A stretch of 64,000 nt of DNA from Microbulbifer elongatus. Lineage in GTDB: Bacteria; Pseudomonadota; Gammaproteobacteria; Pseudomonadales; Cellvibrionaceae. Location: assembly GCF_021165935.1 (NCBI RefSeq), contig NZ_CP088953.1:1116001-1180000 (forward strand), in the 5' to 3' direction. The notes below the pieces were generated by a model that made no database searches, was not told the origin of the DNA, and was given only the letters and a program-made list of their open reading frames with translations. A program made the translations under genes and the position numbers. Shown here in pieces: positions 25,901 through 33,259 of the stretch (within the stretch, counting starts at the first letter, position 1; each line of letters begins with the position of its first letter).

Positions 25901-27385
25901 AGCAGCACACCGGGCGCGCGCATGTATCGCACCGGTGATCTGGTGCGCTGGTTGCCCGGCGGCGATATTGAATATCTGGGTCGCGCCGATGACCAGATAA
26001 AAATTCGCGGGCTGCGGGTGGAGCTGGGAGAGATAGAAACGCAATTGTTGGCGATGCCGGAAATTGCCAATGCGGTGGTCAGCGCGATCAGTTTGGGGAC
26101 GGAAGAAAACCCGGTCATGGACAGCCGCCAACTGGTGGCCTACCTGATCGCCTCCCAGGATTCCAAACCGCCGGAAATTGCGGTGATCACTGCGCATCTT
26201 GCCGCCAGTCTGCCAGCGCATATGGTACCGGTGGCTTACGTATTTATGGATGCGTTTCCCCTCAGCGCCAACGGCAAGCTGGATCGCCGTGCGCTACCCC
26301 TGCCGGAAGCTGTGGCAGATCAACAGCGAGACGGGCGAATGCCCGCCCGGGGTGTGGAGTCCCGTATCGCGGAAATTTTTGCCCGACTACTGCAGCGGGA
26401 ACAGGTATTCGCCGATGACGATTTCTTTGCGCTTGGCGGGCACTCGCTGCTGGCCATGCGCCTCGCGGCAGAAATTCGTCGCGAGCTGCAGCGTCCGGTC
26501 AGTGTGGGTCAGATCATCACTGCGCCTACGGTGGAACAGTTGGCGGCGAACCTGAAACTGTCGGAAATGTTGAGTGACTTTGGGTCTGAGGGTTTCGATG
26601 CGGTGTTGCCGTTACGCGCGGGCTCAGGGAAACCGCTGATCTGTTTTTACCCCGGCTCCGGCTTTGCCTGGCAGTACTCGGTACTGACCCGCTATATCGA
26701 CAGCGAGCGCCCGGTGATGGGTTTGCAGTCGCCGCGCCCCGGAGGGCTGATCGCCACCAGCGCGGATATGGAGGCGCTGATTGCGCGGCAGCTGGAGATT
26801 GTACGGCGGGTGCAGCCGACGGGGCCTTATTACCTGCTGGGCTATTCGCTGGGCGGTTCTGTGGCATACGGGGTGGCGGCGGCGTTGCGGGCGCTGGGTG
26901 AGGAGGTGGCGTTTCTCGGCCTTCTCGATACTTACCCGGCGGAGGTGCACGACTGGTCTGATCCTGAAGGTGCCGAGGCGGCCGTGGGCGCGGAGCGGGA
27001 GCAGACGCAGTTGTTGCAGGAGGCGTTTGCCGGTGGCGATGGGTCGGAAGACGAGTCGTTGCGGGCAGAGCGGGAGGCAATTCTGCAGCAGATTTTTGCC
27101 AATTATCAGGATGCGGTGCGGTTGTTGTCACAAGCGCGTACGCCGGTTTATGACGGGCGGGTGACATTATTCGTAGCGGAGCAGTCGCTGCCCGAGTACA
27201 TCAATCCTGAGGAAGATTGGCGACCTTTGGTTGGCGCGCTGGATGTGCACCGCCTTGCTGAGCGGGCGCACGATGACATTCTCTCGCCAGAGTCGCTGGA
27301 GACTTTGGGGCCTTTGCTGGATCGGTTGATAAAGGAGTCTGAGGTTGCCAGTCCTGAGAGCCTGGATCTGTCTGAGACCGCGTAA
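19988..27385 (+). CDS. Dimodular siderophore NRPS (C-A-T-C-A-T-TE), EntF-like second module
   Basis: A 2465-residue synthetase. C1 has HHINLDG at 142-148 and resembles the EntF condensation domain that accepts DHB from the aryl carrier protein. A1 (core TSGSTG at 652-657) has pocket residues I read as D-S-V-D-A-G-L-V-D-K; the Asp at the position equivalent to 278 suggests a cationic amino acid. T1 has GGDS, Ser1071. C2 has HHLVIDG at 1282-1288. A2 (TSGTTG at 1747-1752) carries the EntF serine code D-V-W-H-F-S-L-V-D-K. T2 has GGHS, Ser2153. TE has GYSLGG, Ser2287, and His2428. No epimerase domain is present, so L-residues are expected. The likely product is an oligo-(DHB-X-Ser) lactone or its linear forms. 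A Gly/Lys-rich insert lies near residue 400 in C1. Confidence 0.93.
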   Translation: MSEQWIPLTSTQEGIWYADKVSSDHTTYVIAHCLELPGDIDVAILRDAIGLGLSEADTVTAIFDSEKPRQRLQGQSENPIPEAEFSDLTSEDHGAQKAWDEIRNDTRQPLDATGNQALTCQRIYRVLDNKGTTKTLWYQRYHHINLDGYSFATLTRRIAEIYTAMVRCQPIGECPFIGADAVVQDQTEYKASAKWAKNRDFWSAYLDDAPQPASLRARPITSDNQALSNLPVSNGEHHTVDLPENTMARLHQCAQEQGVRLAAPDLLMGLLVAYLARISGQFHQIVGVPFMGRMGSVAIRSLAPVVNVLPVKVHLDAGMDLIACATAFKKALAQVRPHQRYPAEQIQRERSQGSAGQSLYGPVINYKPFDLAADFAGCVAHTHALATGPVDDLEIGVLVHGRGEGGGKGGSKGEHNRLQLDLRADSRRYSAEDLQRHGARLRAAVDNWLSQPAQTLSQLDFHAPGEQAEIARWSRGRRFGLDAARHTIADWLTFQAEERPRGRALVFSSANSATARSLNFLELQQAVARLTRLLISRAMGPGKVVALAAPRSVESVVAIFAVLNSGATLLPIDLEYPAERIEAMCEDACPSLLLASADSQIEAGPDSPLCKVTRLNLDQLQAELEPISGAPLTQEERLAPITQDTIAYVIFTSGSTGRPKGVMNTQGALLNLFQSHRESYLLPAVARLAEREPGRSLRAAHTHTFSFDSSWVQFFWLLLGQELHMFDEELRRDAEGLVQKIQQQRIDALDLPPSLLAQMLNCGLFAAGKHRPLLLAIGGEAAPAALWQQLRTQQRAQPWLDAQNLYGPTEYTVDALRAPIAESAQPVVGRPVGNTAVYVLDAHLQPLPVGAVGELYLSGAGLARGYLARGGLTAGRFIADPFASSSDNGVRMYRTGDLVRWNSSGQLEFLGRSDDQIKVRGHRVELGEVENALSLLPQVESAVVIAEPVNHSHRLIGCCAIPGVGASERHGRAQDLQAQLRKQLPEYAVPALLLVLDNLPRNMSGKVDRRALLQLARENIRIGSGAGEPPRTAGEKLLCEAIAEVLQLSPLLGSLQGVGAEDDFFSLGGDSITAIVLCTRLRDAGQLLKPSQIFSLRTARQLALQLQPLQAEKIAAGWSLPAQEEESLRARHGDFEDAAPVLPLQQGMLFHVQATSNTTPGAEHNSAYNAFTRLTLKGALDPSRLQRALNAVLTRHPQLAGLFDSETCDEPRFLLPPSSALQWPWRSEDLSNQTPVIRAQRLQEIEREMLEQQYPADRFAGMLGAALVRTGNTDYRLLLVTHHLVIDGWSTPLLLQDLISAYREDRAQLPPLPVGYAQVVGALAARDNTGARALWQRLLDGVQPCVLFEQADTAAPVAEFALQLPAEQTAQLNREIRARGLTLNAVMQGVWAQLLSGLSGREDIVIGTPVSGRTAPIAGIEDQVGLFLNTLPVRVALDPSASLWAQTGLIQQRHSEVLENDGLGLVEIQQLAGSGQLFDTLLVVENYPLSTGPDSRYLDQQLTGTDGEPLVVGDIHNRGYSHYPLALLVIPGEELTLLVENRGAVADAAWIAERARDLLIGLIEQPERPLQQTPLLSASEQLLIDGVNDTELPLPARTLRDLLHAQARHSPDAPALVDARDALSYSEVRTQVQTLARELVDAGVRPGGIVAVALPRSVRLSLALLAVIEVGAAYLPLDLGYPDERLEFMLQDADAKLLITDGEQRARFAALSSTPLLVFDHLREPPAHSEFPLPTLTAAHPAYLIYTSGTTGRPKGVLVTHSAIVNRILWMQQQYVLTSEDVVLQKTPCSFDVSVWEFFWPLMVGARLVMAEPDAHRDPQQLAQTIDHFGVSCLHFVPSMLALFTEHFSSSAEKSCPSLRLVFASGEALTRAHADAFAARFGAQLHNLYGPTEAAVDVSYFSALTGDFSGAGAGVPIGRPVWNTQLRVLDHRLRPVPVGATGELYLCGVQLALGYLGRAGLSAGRFVADPYSSTPGARMYRTGDLVRWLPGGDIEYLGRADDQIKIRGLRVELGEIETQLLAMPEIANAVVSAISLGTEENPVMDSRQLVAYLIASQDSKPPEIAVITAHLAASLPAHMVPVAYVFMDAFPLSANGKLDRRALPLPEAVADQQRDGRMPARGVESRIAEIFARLLQREQVFADDDFFALGGHSLLAMRLAAEIRRELQRPVSVGQIITAPTVEQLAANLKLSEMLSDFGSEGFDAVLPLRAGSGKPLICFYPGSGFAWQYSVLTRYIDSERPVMGLQSPRPGGLIATSADMEALIARQLEIVRRVQPTGPYYLLGYSLGGSVAYGVAAALRALGEEVAFLGLLDTYPAEVHDWSDPEGAEAAVGAEREQTQLLQEAFAGGDGSEDESLRAEREAILQQIFANYQDAVRLLSQARTPVYDGRVTLFVAEQSLPEYINPEEDWRPLVGALDVHRLAERAHDDILSPESLETLGPLLDRLIKESEVASPESLDLSETA

Positions 27386-27410
27386 GTTCTTTTGCTGGTC
27401 GGGTGGCAGC

Positions 27411-27515
27411 AAAGTCCCGGGTGTAGGTTTTCGGGACCGCTGTAAACCCATCCCTGGGCGCTGCGGCGCAAACATCCTGTTTGCGACGCTCCCAAAAACC
27501 TACACCCGGGATTTT
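27411..27515. repeat. Nested inverted repeat, copy B
   Basis: Outer arms of 26 bases (27411-27436 and 27490-27515; key part TCCCGGGTGTAGGTTTT), with two mismatches, enclose a 53-base core in the same orientation as copy A and containing GCAAACATCCTGTTTGC. It begins 25 bases after the NRPS stop and could act as a terminator or mRNA end structure between the NRPS and exporter genes. Confidence 0.9.
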
Positions 27516-27597
27516 GCTTTCACAACAGGCCTCGTAACTTCGTAGGGTGGATACGCAAAGCGCATCCACCAAAATTTAGAAAATATTCTCAATTGCT

Positions 27598-28893
27598 ATG
27601 TCTAAGAAAAGTATCTTCGTCGATTTTTCCATCCTGAAAACCAACCGGCATTTCAGAAATGTTTTTATCGCCCGCACCATTTCCCTGTTGGGCCTGGGCA
27701 TGTTGTCGGTGGCAATTCCGCTGCAGACCTACGAGTTGACCAAAGACAGTTTTCATGTAGGCCTGGTGATGGCCATTGAGGGTATCGGACTGTTTGTGGG
27801 CTTGTTGTGGGGAGGCGTATTGGCAGATCAGTACGATCGGAAAAAACTGATTCTGTTTGCGCGCTCGACCTGTGGCATCGGTTTTCTCGGGCTTGCGCTC
27901 AATGCGTGGTTGCCAGAACCTCAGCTGTGGGTGCTGTATGCACTGGCGGCATGGGATGGTTTCTTTGGCGCGCTGGGGGTGACGGCGCTGTTGGCAGCGA
28001 TGCCGTTTATCGTGGGGCGCGAGCATCTGGTGCAGGCGCGGGCGGTGAGTATGGTGTCGATGCGTCTGGCCACGGTGATTTCGCCGGCGCTTGGCGGGGC
28101 GATCATTGCGGCGAGTCATGTGGGCTGGAACTATCTACTGGCGGCGCTGGGAACCGGGTTGACGCTGATTCCGCTGCTCGGTCTGCCGCGTATGCAGCCG
28201 CCGCCGATGGCGTCGCACAATCCACTGCGGGCGCTGGCGGATGGGTTTGTGTTTATCTGGCGCAGTCCGGTGGTGCTGGCAGTAGTATTGCTGGGTACGC
28301 TGGTGACCCTGATCACCGGGGTGCGGGTGTTGTTTCCGGCCTGGGTGGAGACGATATTTGCCGGTGGCGCGTTTGAGCTGGGGCTGTTTTATGCGGCGGT
28401 GCCAGTGGGGGCGACGCTGGGGGCGTTGGTGAGTGGCTGGGCGAACCATGTGCGGCGGCCCGGCGTGGTCATGGCGCTCACGGCGCTTGGCGCCTTTGCG
28501 GTACTGGCGGTGTTGGGGCTGAATGCCAACTTGCCCGTGGCTCTGGTGCTGCTGGCGGCATTTGGCTATCTGGTGTCGATTACCGGGCTGCTGCAGTACG
28601 GTCTGGTGCAGGAGGCGACGCCGGACCAGTATCTGGGGCGGGTGAATGCCATCTGGATGGCGCAGGATGCCAGTGGAGACTCGCTGGGCAGCGTGGGCGC
28701 GGGGGCCCTGGGGAAATTTTTGTCGACGTCCCTGAGTATTTTTGCCTTGGGCGCGGTGAGCTTCGGCCTGGCACTGCTGCTCTGTGCGATGTTTGGCACG
28801 CTGCGGTCGTTCGGTAAAGAAGCGCAGGAGGTAAGCAGTTCTGGAGAAGACTCTGATGCGGCAGGCAACCGGAAAGAATTTGCCTCGGGATGA
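27598..28893 (+). CDS. entS: EntS-type MFS siderophore exporter
   Basis: A 431-residue major-facilitator protein with 12 predicted helices. It resembles E. coli EntS through most of its length: SILKTNRHFRNVFIARTISL, GGVLADQYDRKKLILFAR (the loop 2-3 motif A) and AWDGFFGALGVTALLAAMP. The role is export of the catecholate siderophore, or its DHB intermediates, across the inner membrane. The gene is 212 bases from the NRPS with a nested repeat between them, and overlaps the phosphopantetheinyl transferase gene by 38 bases. The C-terminal tail is longer and more acidic than in EntS. Confidence 0.92.
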   Translation: MSKKSIFVDFSILKTNRHFRNVFIARTISLLGLGMLSVAIPLQTYELTKDSFHVGLVMAIEGIGLFVGLLWGGVLADQYDRKKLILFARSTCGIGFLGLALNAWLPEPQLWVLYALAAWDGFFGALGVTALLAAMPFIVGREHLVQARAVSMVSMRLATVISPALGGAIIAASHVGWNYLLAALGTGLTLIPLLGLPRMQPPPMASHNPLRALADGFVFIWRSPVVLAVVLLGTLVTLITGVRVLFPAWVETIFAGGAFELGLFYAAVPVGATLGALVSGWANHVRRPGVVMALTALGAFAVLAVLGLNANLPVALVLLAAFGYLVSITGLLQYGLVQEATPDQYLGRVNAIWMAQDASGDSLGSVGAGALGKFLSTSLSIFALGAVSFGLALLLCAMFGTLRSFGKEAQEVSSSGEDSDAAGNRKEFASG

Positions 28894-29629
28894 CCGGGGT
28901 TTTATTGGCCAGGTTGAATCTCAGGTGGATCCGCGTACCGGCGTGCGCATGGTCAGCTGTACTTTTGAGGTAGACAGGTATCATCCATGCTGCTACGACG
29001 TATTGGGTATCGCGATGCCTCCGTCGATCAGACGCTCGGTGCCTAAACGGCAGGCTGAGTTTCTCGCCGGCCGCTATGCGGGAGCGCTGGCGTTGCAATA
29101 TCTGCCATCGGTGCACAATCAGTGTGTCCAGATCGGTATTGGCGCACAGCGCAACCCACTCTGGCCCAGTGGTGTGGTCGGTTCTATCTCCCATGTGGCC
29201 GGCATGGCAGTGTGCGCGGTAGCCCCCAGTGCAGAAATGGATTTTCTTGGTATCGACGTGGAATTGTGGATGTCCGCCAAAACTTGTCGTGAGGTGGCGA
29301 GTACTATCTCTACCGGTCGGGAACGGGATCTGTTCCAGGCTGAGGGTATGTCCGAGCACGTGGCTCTCACCCTGATCTTTTCCGCGAAAGAGAGCCTGTT
29401 CAAGGCGCTTTACCCCGCAGTGCAGGATTTCTTTGGCTTTGAGGTGGCGGAAGCATCCGAGCTGTGTCTTGAGAGTAAGATATTGACACTGCGATTGAGC
29501 GAGTGCTTTGCCCAAACACATAGCTTACAGAGGGAGTATGTGTGCCATTTTACCCTCGCGGAGCAATGCGTGCAGTCGGTTGTCTGTGGGGGGGTACCGG
29601 GGCGCGCGAGCACTCGCTTTATCAAGTGA
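28856..29629 (+). CDS. entD: EntD-type 4'-phosphopantetheinyl transferase
   Basis: A 257-residue transferase that moves phosphopantetheine from CoA to the carrier-domain serines of the isochorismatase/ArCP and NRPS. The P1-like GSISHVAGMA, the metal-binding LGIDVE and the FSAKESLFKALYP motif of EntD/Sfp enzymes are all present. The first ATG lies inside the end of the exporter gene; a start further downstream (Met at 28952) would still keep all motifs but shorten the N-terminal region. It closes the siderophore operon. No clear terminator follows. Confidence 0.9.
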   Translation: MRQATGKNLPRDDRGFIGQVESQVDPRTGVRMVSCTFEVDRYHPCCYDVLGIAMPPSIRRSVPKRQAEFLAGRYAGALALQYLPSVHNQCVQIGIGAQRNPLWPSGVVGSISHVAGMAVCAVAPSAEMDFLGIDVELWMSAKTCREVASTISTGRERDLFQAEGMSEHVALTLIFSAKESLFKALYPAVQDFFGFEVAEASELCLESKILTLRLSECFAQTHSLQREYVCHFTLAEQCVQSVVCGGVPGRASTRFIK

Positions 29630-30191
29630 TATCGCCTCGTAATACCCGCAAGGCCCAGCGGCAGAATACACCTGTCATTGCTGTCGATATCCGGTGTGGC
29701 GACACGCGCTGCTGGTCTCGGGGCTTAGCGCCTGCAACTTATATGATCGGTTTACGGTCATGCGATGGTCGCGGTCACCTGGGGTAGTGTGATGAAAGGT
29801 TGTCGTAGTACATGCCTGACTCTGACCCGGTGCATGGGTCACTCTGGCTCAAGTGTGTGGTAGCAATAGCGGTGGTGAATGTCTCTACCAGTTGCGGAAT
29901 CTGTTTCTGAGCGATGAAGACCTGGATCGCGACCTTGAGGCGCCTATACGTGCGCAGCCGGCTCTGGGGCAGTTGGAGCGGAATTTATGATCTGATGTTT
30001 GGGAAATATTGCGGAATAATGATTAATATGGCGCGAAAATGGTGCAATAGTACGGGTAGTTGTTGTGCTGAATGACAAATTGCTCGAACTTTGTGCGTTC
30101 CTTGTACGATTGACCGATAATTGACCATTGTATAGGGTGCGTGTTTCGTACATCGGGTGCACCCGAAATTAGTCCCTTTCGAGGATTCGAT
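29630..30191. other. Intergenic region with a short ORF remnant and a Fur-like site
   Basis: There are 562 bases between the PPTase and TetR genes. No full gene is visible. A 57-codon stretch open on the plus strand from about 29831 to a TGA near 29989 reads like a protein C terminus (CLYQLRNLFLSDEDLDRDLE) without a good start, so it may be the tail of a lost gene. The last 190 bases are AT-richer and hold the Fur-like element given separately. Confidence 0.45.
30014..30028. promoter_or_regulatory. Possible Fur box upstream of the TetR gene
   Basis: GAATAATGATTAATA matches the 7-1-7 Fur pattern (TGATAAT-N-ATTATCA) at 10 of 14 positions. It lies 164 bases before the TetR gene and follows the siderophore island. 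The match is only moderate and the region is AT-rich, so chance is possible. Confidence 0.3.
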
Positions 30192-30881
30192 ATGGTTTCC
30201 AGTAGCGGAGCTGGCGAGAATTTTTCCGCTGCTTCCCCCCGCAAGCCAGCGGCAACCAACAAGAAGGCGGAAAAGCGTGAGATCGCCAAGGCGAAGATCC
30301 TGAATGCCACTCTGGACCTGATTGCCCGCAAGGGGCTTGCTGCTCTGTCGCACCGTTCCATTGCCAGTGAAGCCGGTGTGCAGTTGGCGATGACGACCTA
30401 TTACTTCGGTACCATCGACAATATTCTGGTTGCGGCGTTCGACGAGTACTGCAAGTCGATGCAGCCGGTGAACGAGGATCTGCGGCGGGCGCAGCATGAG
30501 CTGTTGTCCCGCTCTGTTGATAGCAACGGAGCCTTAAAGGATCGAACGCAATATATCGAAGGGGTCGCCGAGGTCTTCGCACAGCTGATTGATACCGGGC
30601 CCACCGCCCGTCTGCGGCAACTGCGCATCGAATGCCAATATCTGTACGAGCAGCATCCGTCCGCTGCCCTGGCGGAAAAAATTCACGGATACAATGACTG
30701 GCTCTCGGGTATCGCCCGCGAATTTATCGAGCCGCTGGGAACCGACGCGCCGGAGCTGGATGCACAGATGTTTATGTGGATGGTGCAATGCCTGGAGTTT
30801 TCCGCGGTCACCAGTGTCGGTATCGACGGCGCCAGCAGTCGCCAGGTGTTGTTGCGCATGTTGCGCGGCATGCTGGTCTGA
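30192..30881 (+). CDS. TetR/AcrR-family transcriptional regulator
   Basis: A 229-residue regulator. The N-terminal DNA-binding domain (about 35-80) has the TetR pattern ILNATLDLIARKGLAALSHR followed by the recognition helix EAGVQLAMTTYYFGTIDN. The C-terminal ligand domain is helical and not assignable. The ATG at 30192 is preceded by GAGG at a good distance; the longer frame from 30141 lacks a site. It lies downstream of the siderophore genes but with its own promoter region. Its target may be itself, the island or an unlinked efflux gene. Confidence 0.85.
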   Translation: MVSSSGAGENFSAASPRKPAATNKKAEKREIAKAKILNATLDLIARKGLAALSHRSIASEAGVQLAMTTYYFGTIDNILVAAFDEYCKSMQPVNEDLRRAQHELLSRSVDSNGALKDRTQYIEGVAEVFAQLIDTGPTARLRQLRIECQYLYEQHPSAALAEKIHGYNDWLSGIAREFIEPLGTDAPELDAQMFMWMVQCLEFSAVTSVGIDGASSRQVLLRMLRGMLV

Positions 30882-30942
30882 GCGGGCAGCTTCCCATAGT
30901 TCCGAGAACTGCATGTTTCGGCACGTCGATCGCGCGCGTGCA

Positions 30943-31191
30943 TCAGTAGCTCTCCGGTTGCTCAAGCTCCTGAATCACGTATCCCACTTCCTCGGCTTTC
31001 TCATTAAAGATCTGCTGGGCATCAAAAATACCGCGGTTGTAGAAATAGGGCCCCAGCTCTCGGGCAAAAAAGTCGATTAAAAACTCTGCTTCAAAGCCTC
31101 CGATATCCTGATCCAGTTCATCGTGGAAATAGGATTTGATCTTGCTGACCATACGTTCTTTCTGGTCTTTTGAGAAACGGATTTCTTTCAC
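30943..31191 (-). CDS. DUF2164 family protein
   Basis: An 82-residue acidic protein starting at a GTG whose sequence overlaps the stop of the aminopeptidase gene. FSKDQKERMVSKIKSYFHDEL, EFLIDFFARELGPYFYNRG and FDAQQIF match the pattern I know for DUF2164. There is no signal peptide or membrane segment, so it should be cytoplasmic; the function is unknown. It is the third gene of a tight unit with the ParD-like and aminopeptidase genes. Confidence 0.82.
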   Translation of the reverse strand: MKEIRFSKDQKERMVSKIKSYFHDELDQDIGGFEAEFLIDFFARELGPYFYNRGIFDAQQIFNEKAEEVGYVIQELEQPESY

Positions 31192-31988
31192 AGTCTACTC
31201 TCGGGTTTTCTGTGTAAGTCGGCCTCTTCGACACGCAGTGTCAGGACTTCATAGCCATCCGCGGTCACCAACACCGTATGCTCCCACTGAGCGGACAACT
31301 TTTTGTCCCGCGTCACTACCGTCCACCCGTCTTTTAGCGTTTTGGTTTTGTGGGTGCCCTGGTTGATCATCGGTTCGATGGTAAAGGTCATGCCCTCCTG
31401 CAGCACCTCTCCGGTATGCGGGCGGCCAAAGTGCAGTACCTGCGGGGCCTCGTGCATTTCCCGGCCTATGCCGTGGCCGCAGTATTCCCGTACAACGCTG
31501 TATCCACAGTGCTCGGCGTACTTCTGGATTGCGTGACCAATATCGCCCAGTCTGGCTCCGGGGCGCACTTGGGCAATCCCTTTCCACATGGCCGCATAAG
31601 TGGCCTTCACCAGCTTGTGTGCGGCTGGGGCAACCTCTCCGATCAGGTACATTTTACTGGAGTCGGCGACAAAACCATTTTTCTCCAGGGTGATATCCAG
31701 ATTGACGATGTCGCCGTTTTTCAGCTTGCGCGATGCGCTGGGCACGCCGTGGCACACCACTTCATTGATCGAACAGTTGAGTGTATAGGGGTAGTCGTAC
31801 TGACCTTTGCTGGCGGGGCGGGCATTGAGTGTCTTGACGATATAGTCGTCCACCTGACGGTCGATCTCCATGGTAGTGACCCCGGCTGCGACAAATTCAT
31901 CCAGCATGGCGAAGACCTGGCTGAGCAGCCGCCCCGACGCACGCATCAGTGCCTGTTGCTGGGGCGATTTCACCTGCACCCTATTCAT
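31188..31988 (-). CDS. map: Type I methionine aminopeptidase
   Basis: A 266-residue metallopeptidase that removes the initiator Met from new proteins. The metal ligands are in place: Asp in NLDITLEKNGFVADSSKM, His in CGHGIGREMHE, Glu in FTIEPM and Glu in WEHTVLV. This copy has a ParD-like gene before it and DUF2164 after it and is not next to rpsB. A canonical map gene probably exists elsewhere, so this may be an additional copy. Its start overlaps the end of the ParD-like gene by eight bases. Confidence 0.93.
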   Translation of the reverse strand: MNRVQVKSPQQQALMRASGRLLSQVFAMLDEFVAAGVTTMEIDRQVDDYIVKTLNARPASKGQYDYPYTLNCSINEVVCHGVPSASRKLKNGDIVNLDITLEKNGFVADSSKMYLIGEVAPAAHKLVKATYAAMWKGIAQVRPGARLGDIGHAIQKYAEHCGYSVVREYCGHGIGREMHEAPQVLHFGRPHTGEVLQEGMTFTIEPMINQGTHKTKTLKDGWTVVTRDKKLSAQWEHTVLVTADGYEVLTLRVEEADLHRKPESRL

Positions 31989-32205
31989 GAGTACCGGACT
32001 CCTCGCGCACCAGAGTTTCCAGGTTGGGTGCTGGATTGCGCAACAGTATCTTGCACAGCTGGGTGTAATTCAGGTCCGGGTTGAGCTCTGCAAGCATGCC
32101 GATGCGCACCCAGAACTCGGCCTGTGCGTTGATTGACCGCGACATGACGGTACTTGCGTGACGGATCTCATCGTGCAGTGCGTCGGAAATTTTGACGATT
32201 CCCAC
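31981..32205 (-). CDS. ParD-like antitoxin-type protein
   Basis: A 74-residue protein from a GTG at 32205, which has GGAGGA seven bases upstream. The sequence GIVKISDALHDEIRHAS, VMSRSINAQAEFWVRIGMLAE and LNPDLNYTQLCKILL fits the ParD_like family (ribbon-helix-helix-type DNA binding). No ParE toxin is adjacent; instead the gene overlaps the methionine aminopeptidase start. An AT-rich palindrome about 40 bases upstream is a candidate autoregulatory operator. Confidence 0.82.
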   Translation of the reverse strand: MGIVKISDALHDEIRHASTVMSRSINAQAEFWVRIGMLAELNPDLNYTQLCKILLRNPAPNLETLVREESGTHE

Positions 32206-32244
32206 CGAGTGTTCCTCCCTATAGTGGTGGACAGGGATAGTGGT

Positions 32245-32269
32245 ATTTATATATGAAATATATATAAAT
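32245..32269. promoter_or_regulatory. AT-rich palindrome upstream of the ParD-like operon
   Basis: ATTTATATAT (32245-32254) and ATATATAAAT (32260-32269) are perfect complements around a five-base centre. The position, 40 bases before the ParD-like start, suits an operator for a ribbon-helix-helix repressor and also overlaps the likely -10 region. Confidence 0.55.
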
Positions 32270-32367
32270 CGTATATCCCATGGGGAGTGATGACAAGGTG
32301 TAGTGTGTGCTGGGAGGGAAGAATTGCGTAAGCTTGCGGCTATTTGCTGTTGTGCCGAGGTCAACCC

Positions 32368-33039
32368 TTGCGTCCCTATACCCCCCCTGCCGACCCTTTT
32401 CTTGATGTCGTCTACAGTGACGCCCAGCTGCTGGTACTGGACAAACCCAGTGGCCTGCTCACTGTGCCCGGGCGTGACCCCACCCACAAAGACAGCCTGG
32501 CCAGCCGCGCACAGCAGGAGTACCCGGGTGCGCTGATCGTGCACCGACTGGATATGGATACCTCCGGGCTGGTGGTGATGGCGCGGGGGGCGGAGGTGCA
32601 CCGACAGCTGAGCGGTCTGTTCCAGAATCGGCAGGTAGAAAAAAGTTACCTGGCGCGGGTATGGGGTGAGCCCGAGCAGGATGAGGGCGAGGTGGATCTG
32701 CCGTTGATCTGTGACTGGCCGAACCGGCCGCGGCAGAAGGTGTGCTTCGGGTCCGGCAAAGCGTCCCGAACCCGCTGGCAGAAACTCGAAAGCGATGGAG
32801 GCGCCACCCTGCTGCGCCTGCTGCCGATAACCGGGCGCTCGCACCAGTTGCGGGTGCATATGCAGGCGATCGGGCACCCCATACTGGGTGATCCATTCTA
32901 CGCCCACCCCGATGCCGAAAATGCGGCACCGAGGCTGTTACTGCACGCACAGGAACTCGGTTTTGAGCACCCCACGCTGGCGCGGCCGATGCATTTTTTC
33001 TGCGATGCAGGTTCGGAATTTCAGTCGTCCACCAATTAA
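32368..33039 (+). CDS. rluA: RluA-type pseudouridine synthase
   Basis: A 223-residue enzyme like E. coli RluA, which makes pseudouridine 746 in 23S rRNA and 32 in some tRNAs. It shares LPLICDWPNRPRQKVCF, ITGRSHQLRVHM and GHPILGDPFYA almost word for word, and has the catalytic Asp in VHRLDMDTSG. I take the TTG at 32368 because GAGGT lies seven bases upstream and it gives an N terminus of RluA length; a TTG at 32344 is the alternative. The gene is divergent from the ParD-like operon. Confidence 0.9.
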   Translation: MRPYTPPADPFLDVVYSDAQLLVLDKPSGLLTVPGRDPTHKDSLASRAQQEYPGALIVHRLDMDTSGLVVMARGAEVHRQLSGLFQNRQVEKSYLARVWGEPEQDEGEVDLPLICDWPNRPRQKVCFGSGKASRTRWQKLESDGGATLLRLLPITGRSHQLRVHMQAIGHPILGDPFYAHPDAENAAPRLLLHAQELGFEHPTLARPMHFFCDAGSEFQSSTN

Positions 33040-33259
33040 CCGCAGCAGGGGTTGATACGTAGCGGAATACCGCCGGGAAACAAAAAATTCCGTTTCTACA
33101 GGGCAAAGGTCCCAATCCCGGATAAATTTTATGCTCTGAAATAGTGTGACCGGGTATTATTCGACGACTTGCACAGGGATTTTCAGCGGACTGCACGTCA
33201 CAGTGGCAGCAGCCGCAACACACAAAAGGTGCGCCGAGCGAATAGAAAGGAGTTAACCG

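Noticed and set aside
27345..27545. Short ORFs ending in a [19 protein letters not shown] peptide near several repeats
   Set aside because: The same peptide is produced wherever the nested repeat is translated. It reflects the DNA repeat, not a protein family.
27560..27597. Fur box before the entS-like gene
   Set aside because: The AT-rich sequence GAAAATATTCTCAAT matches the 7-1-7 pattern poorly.
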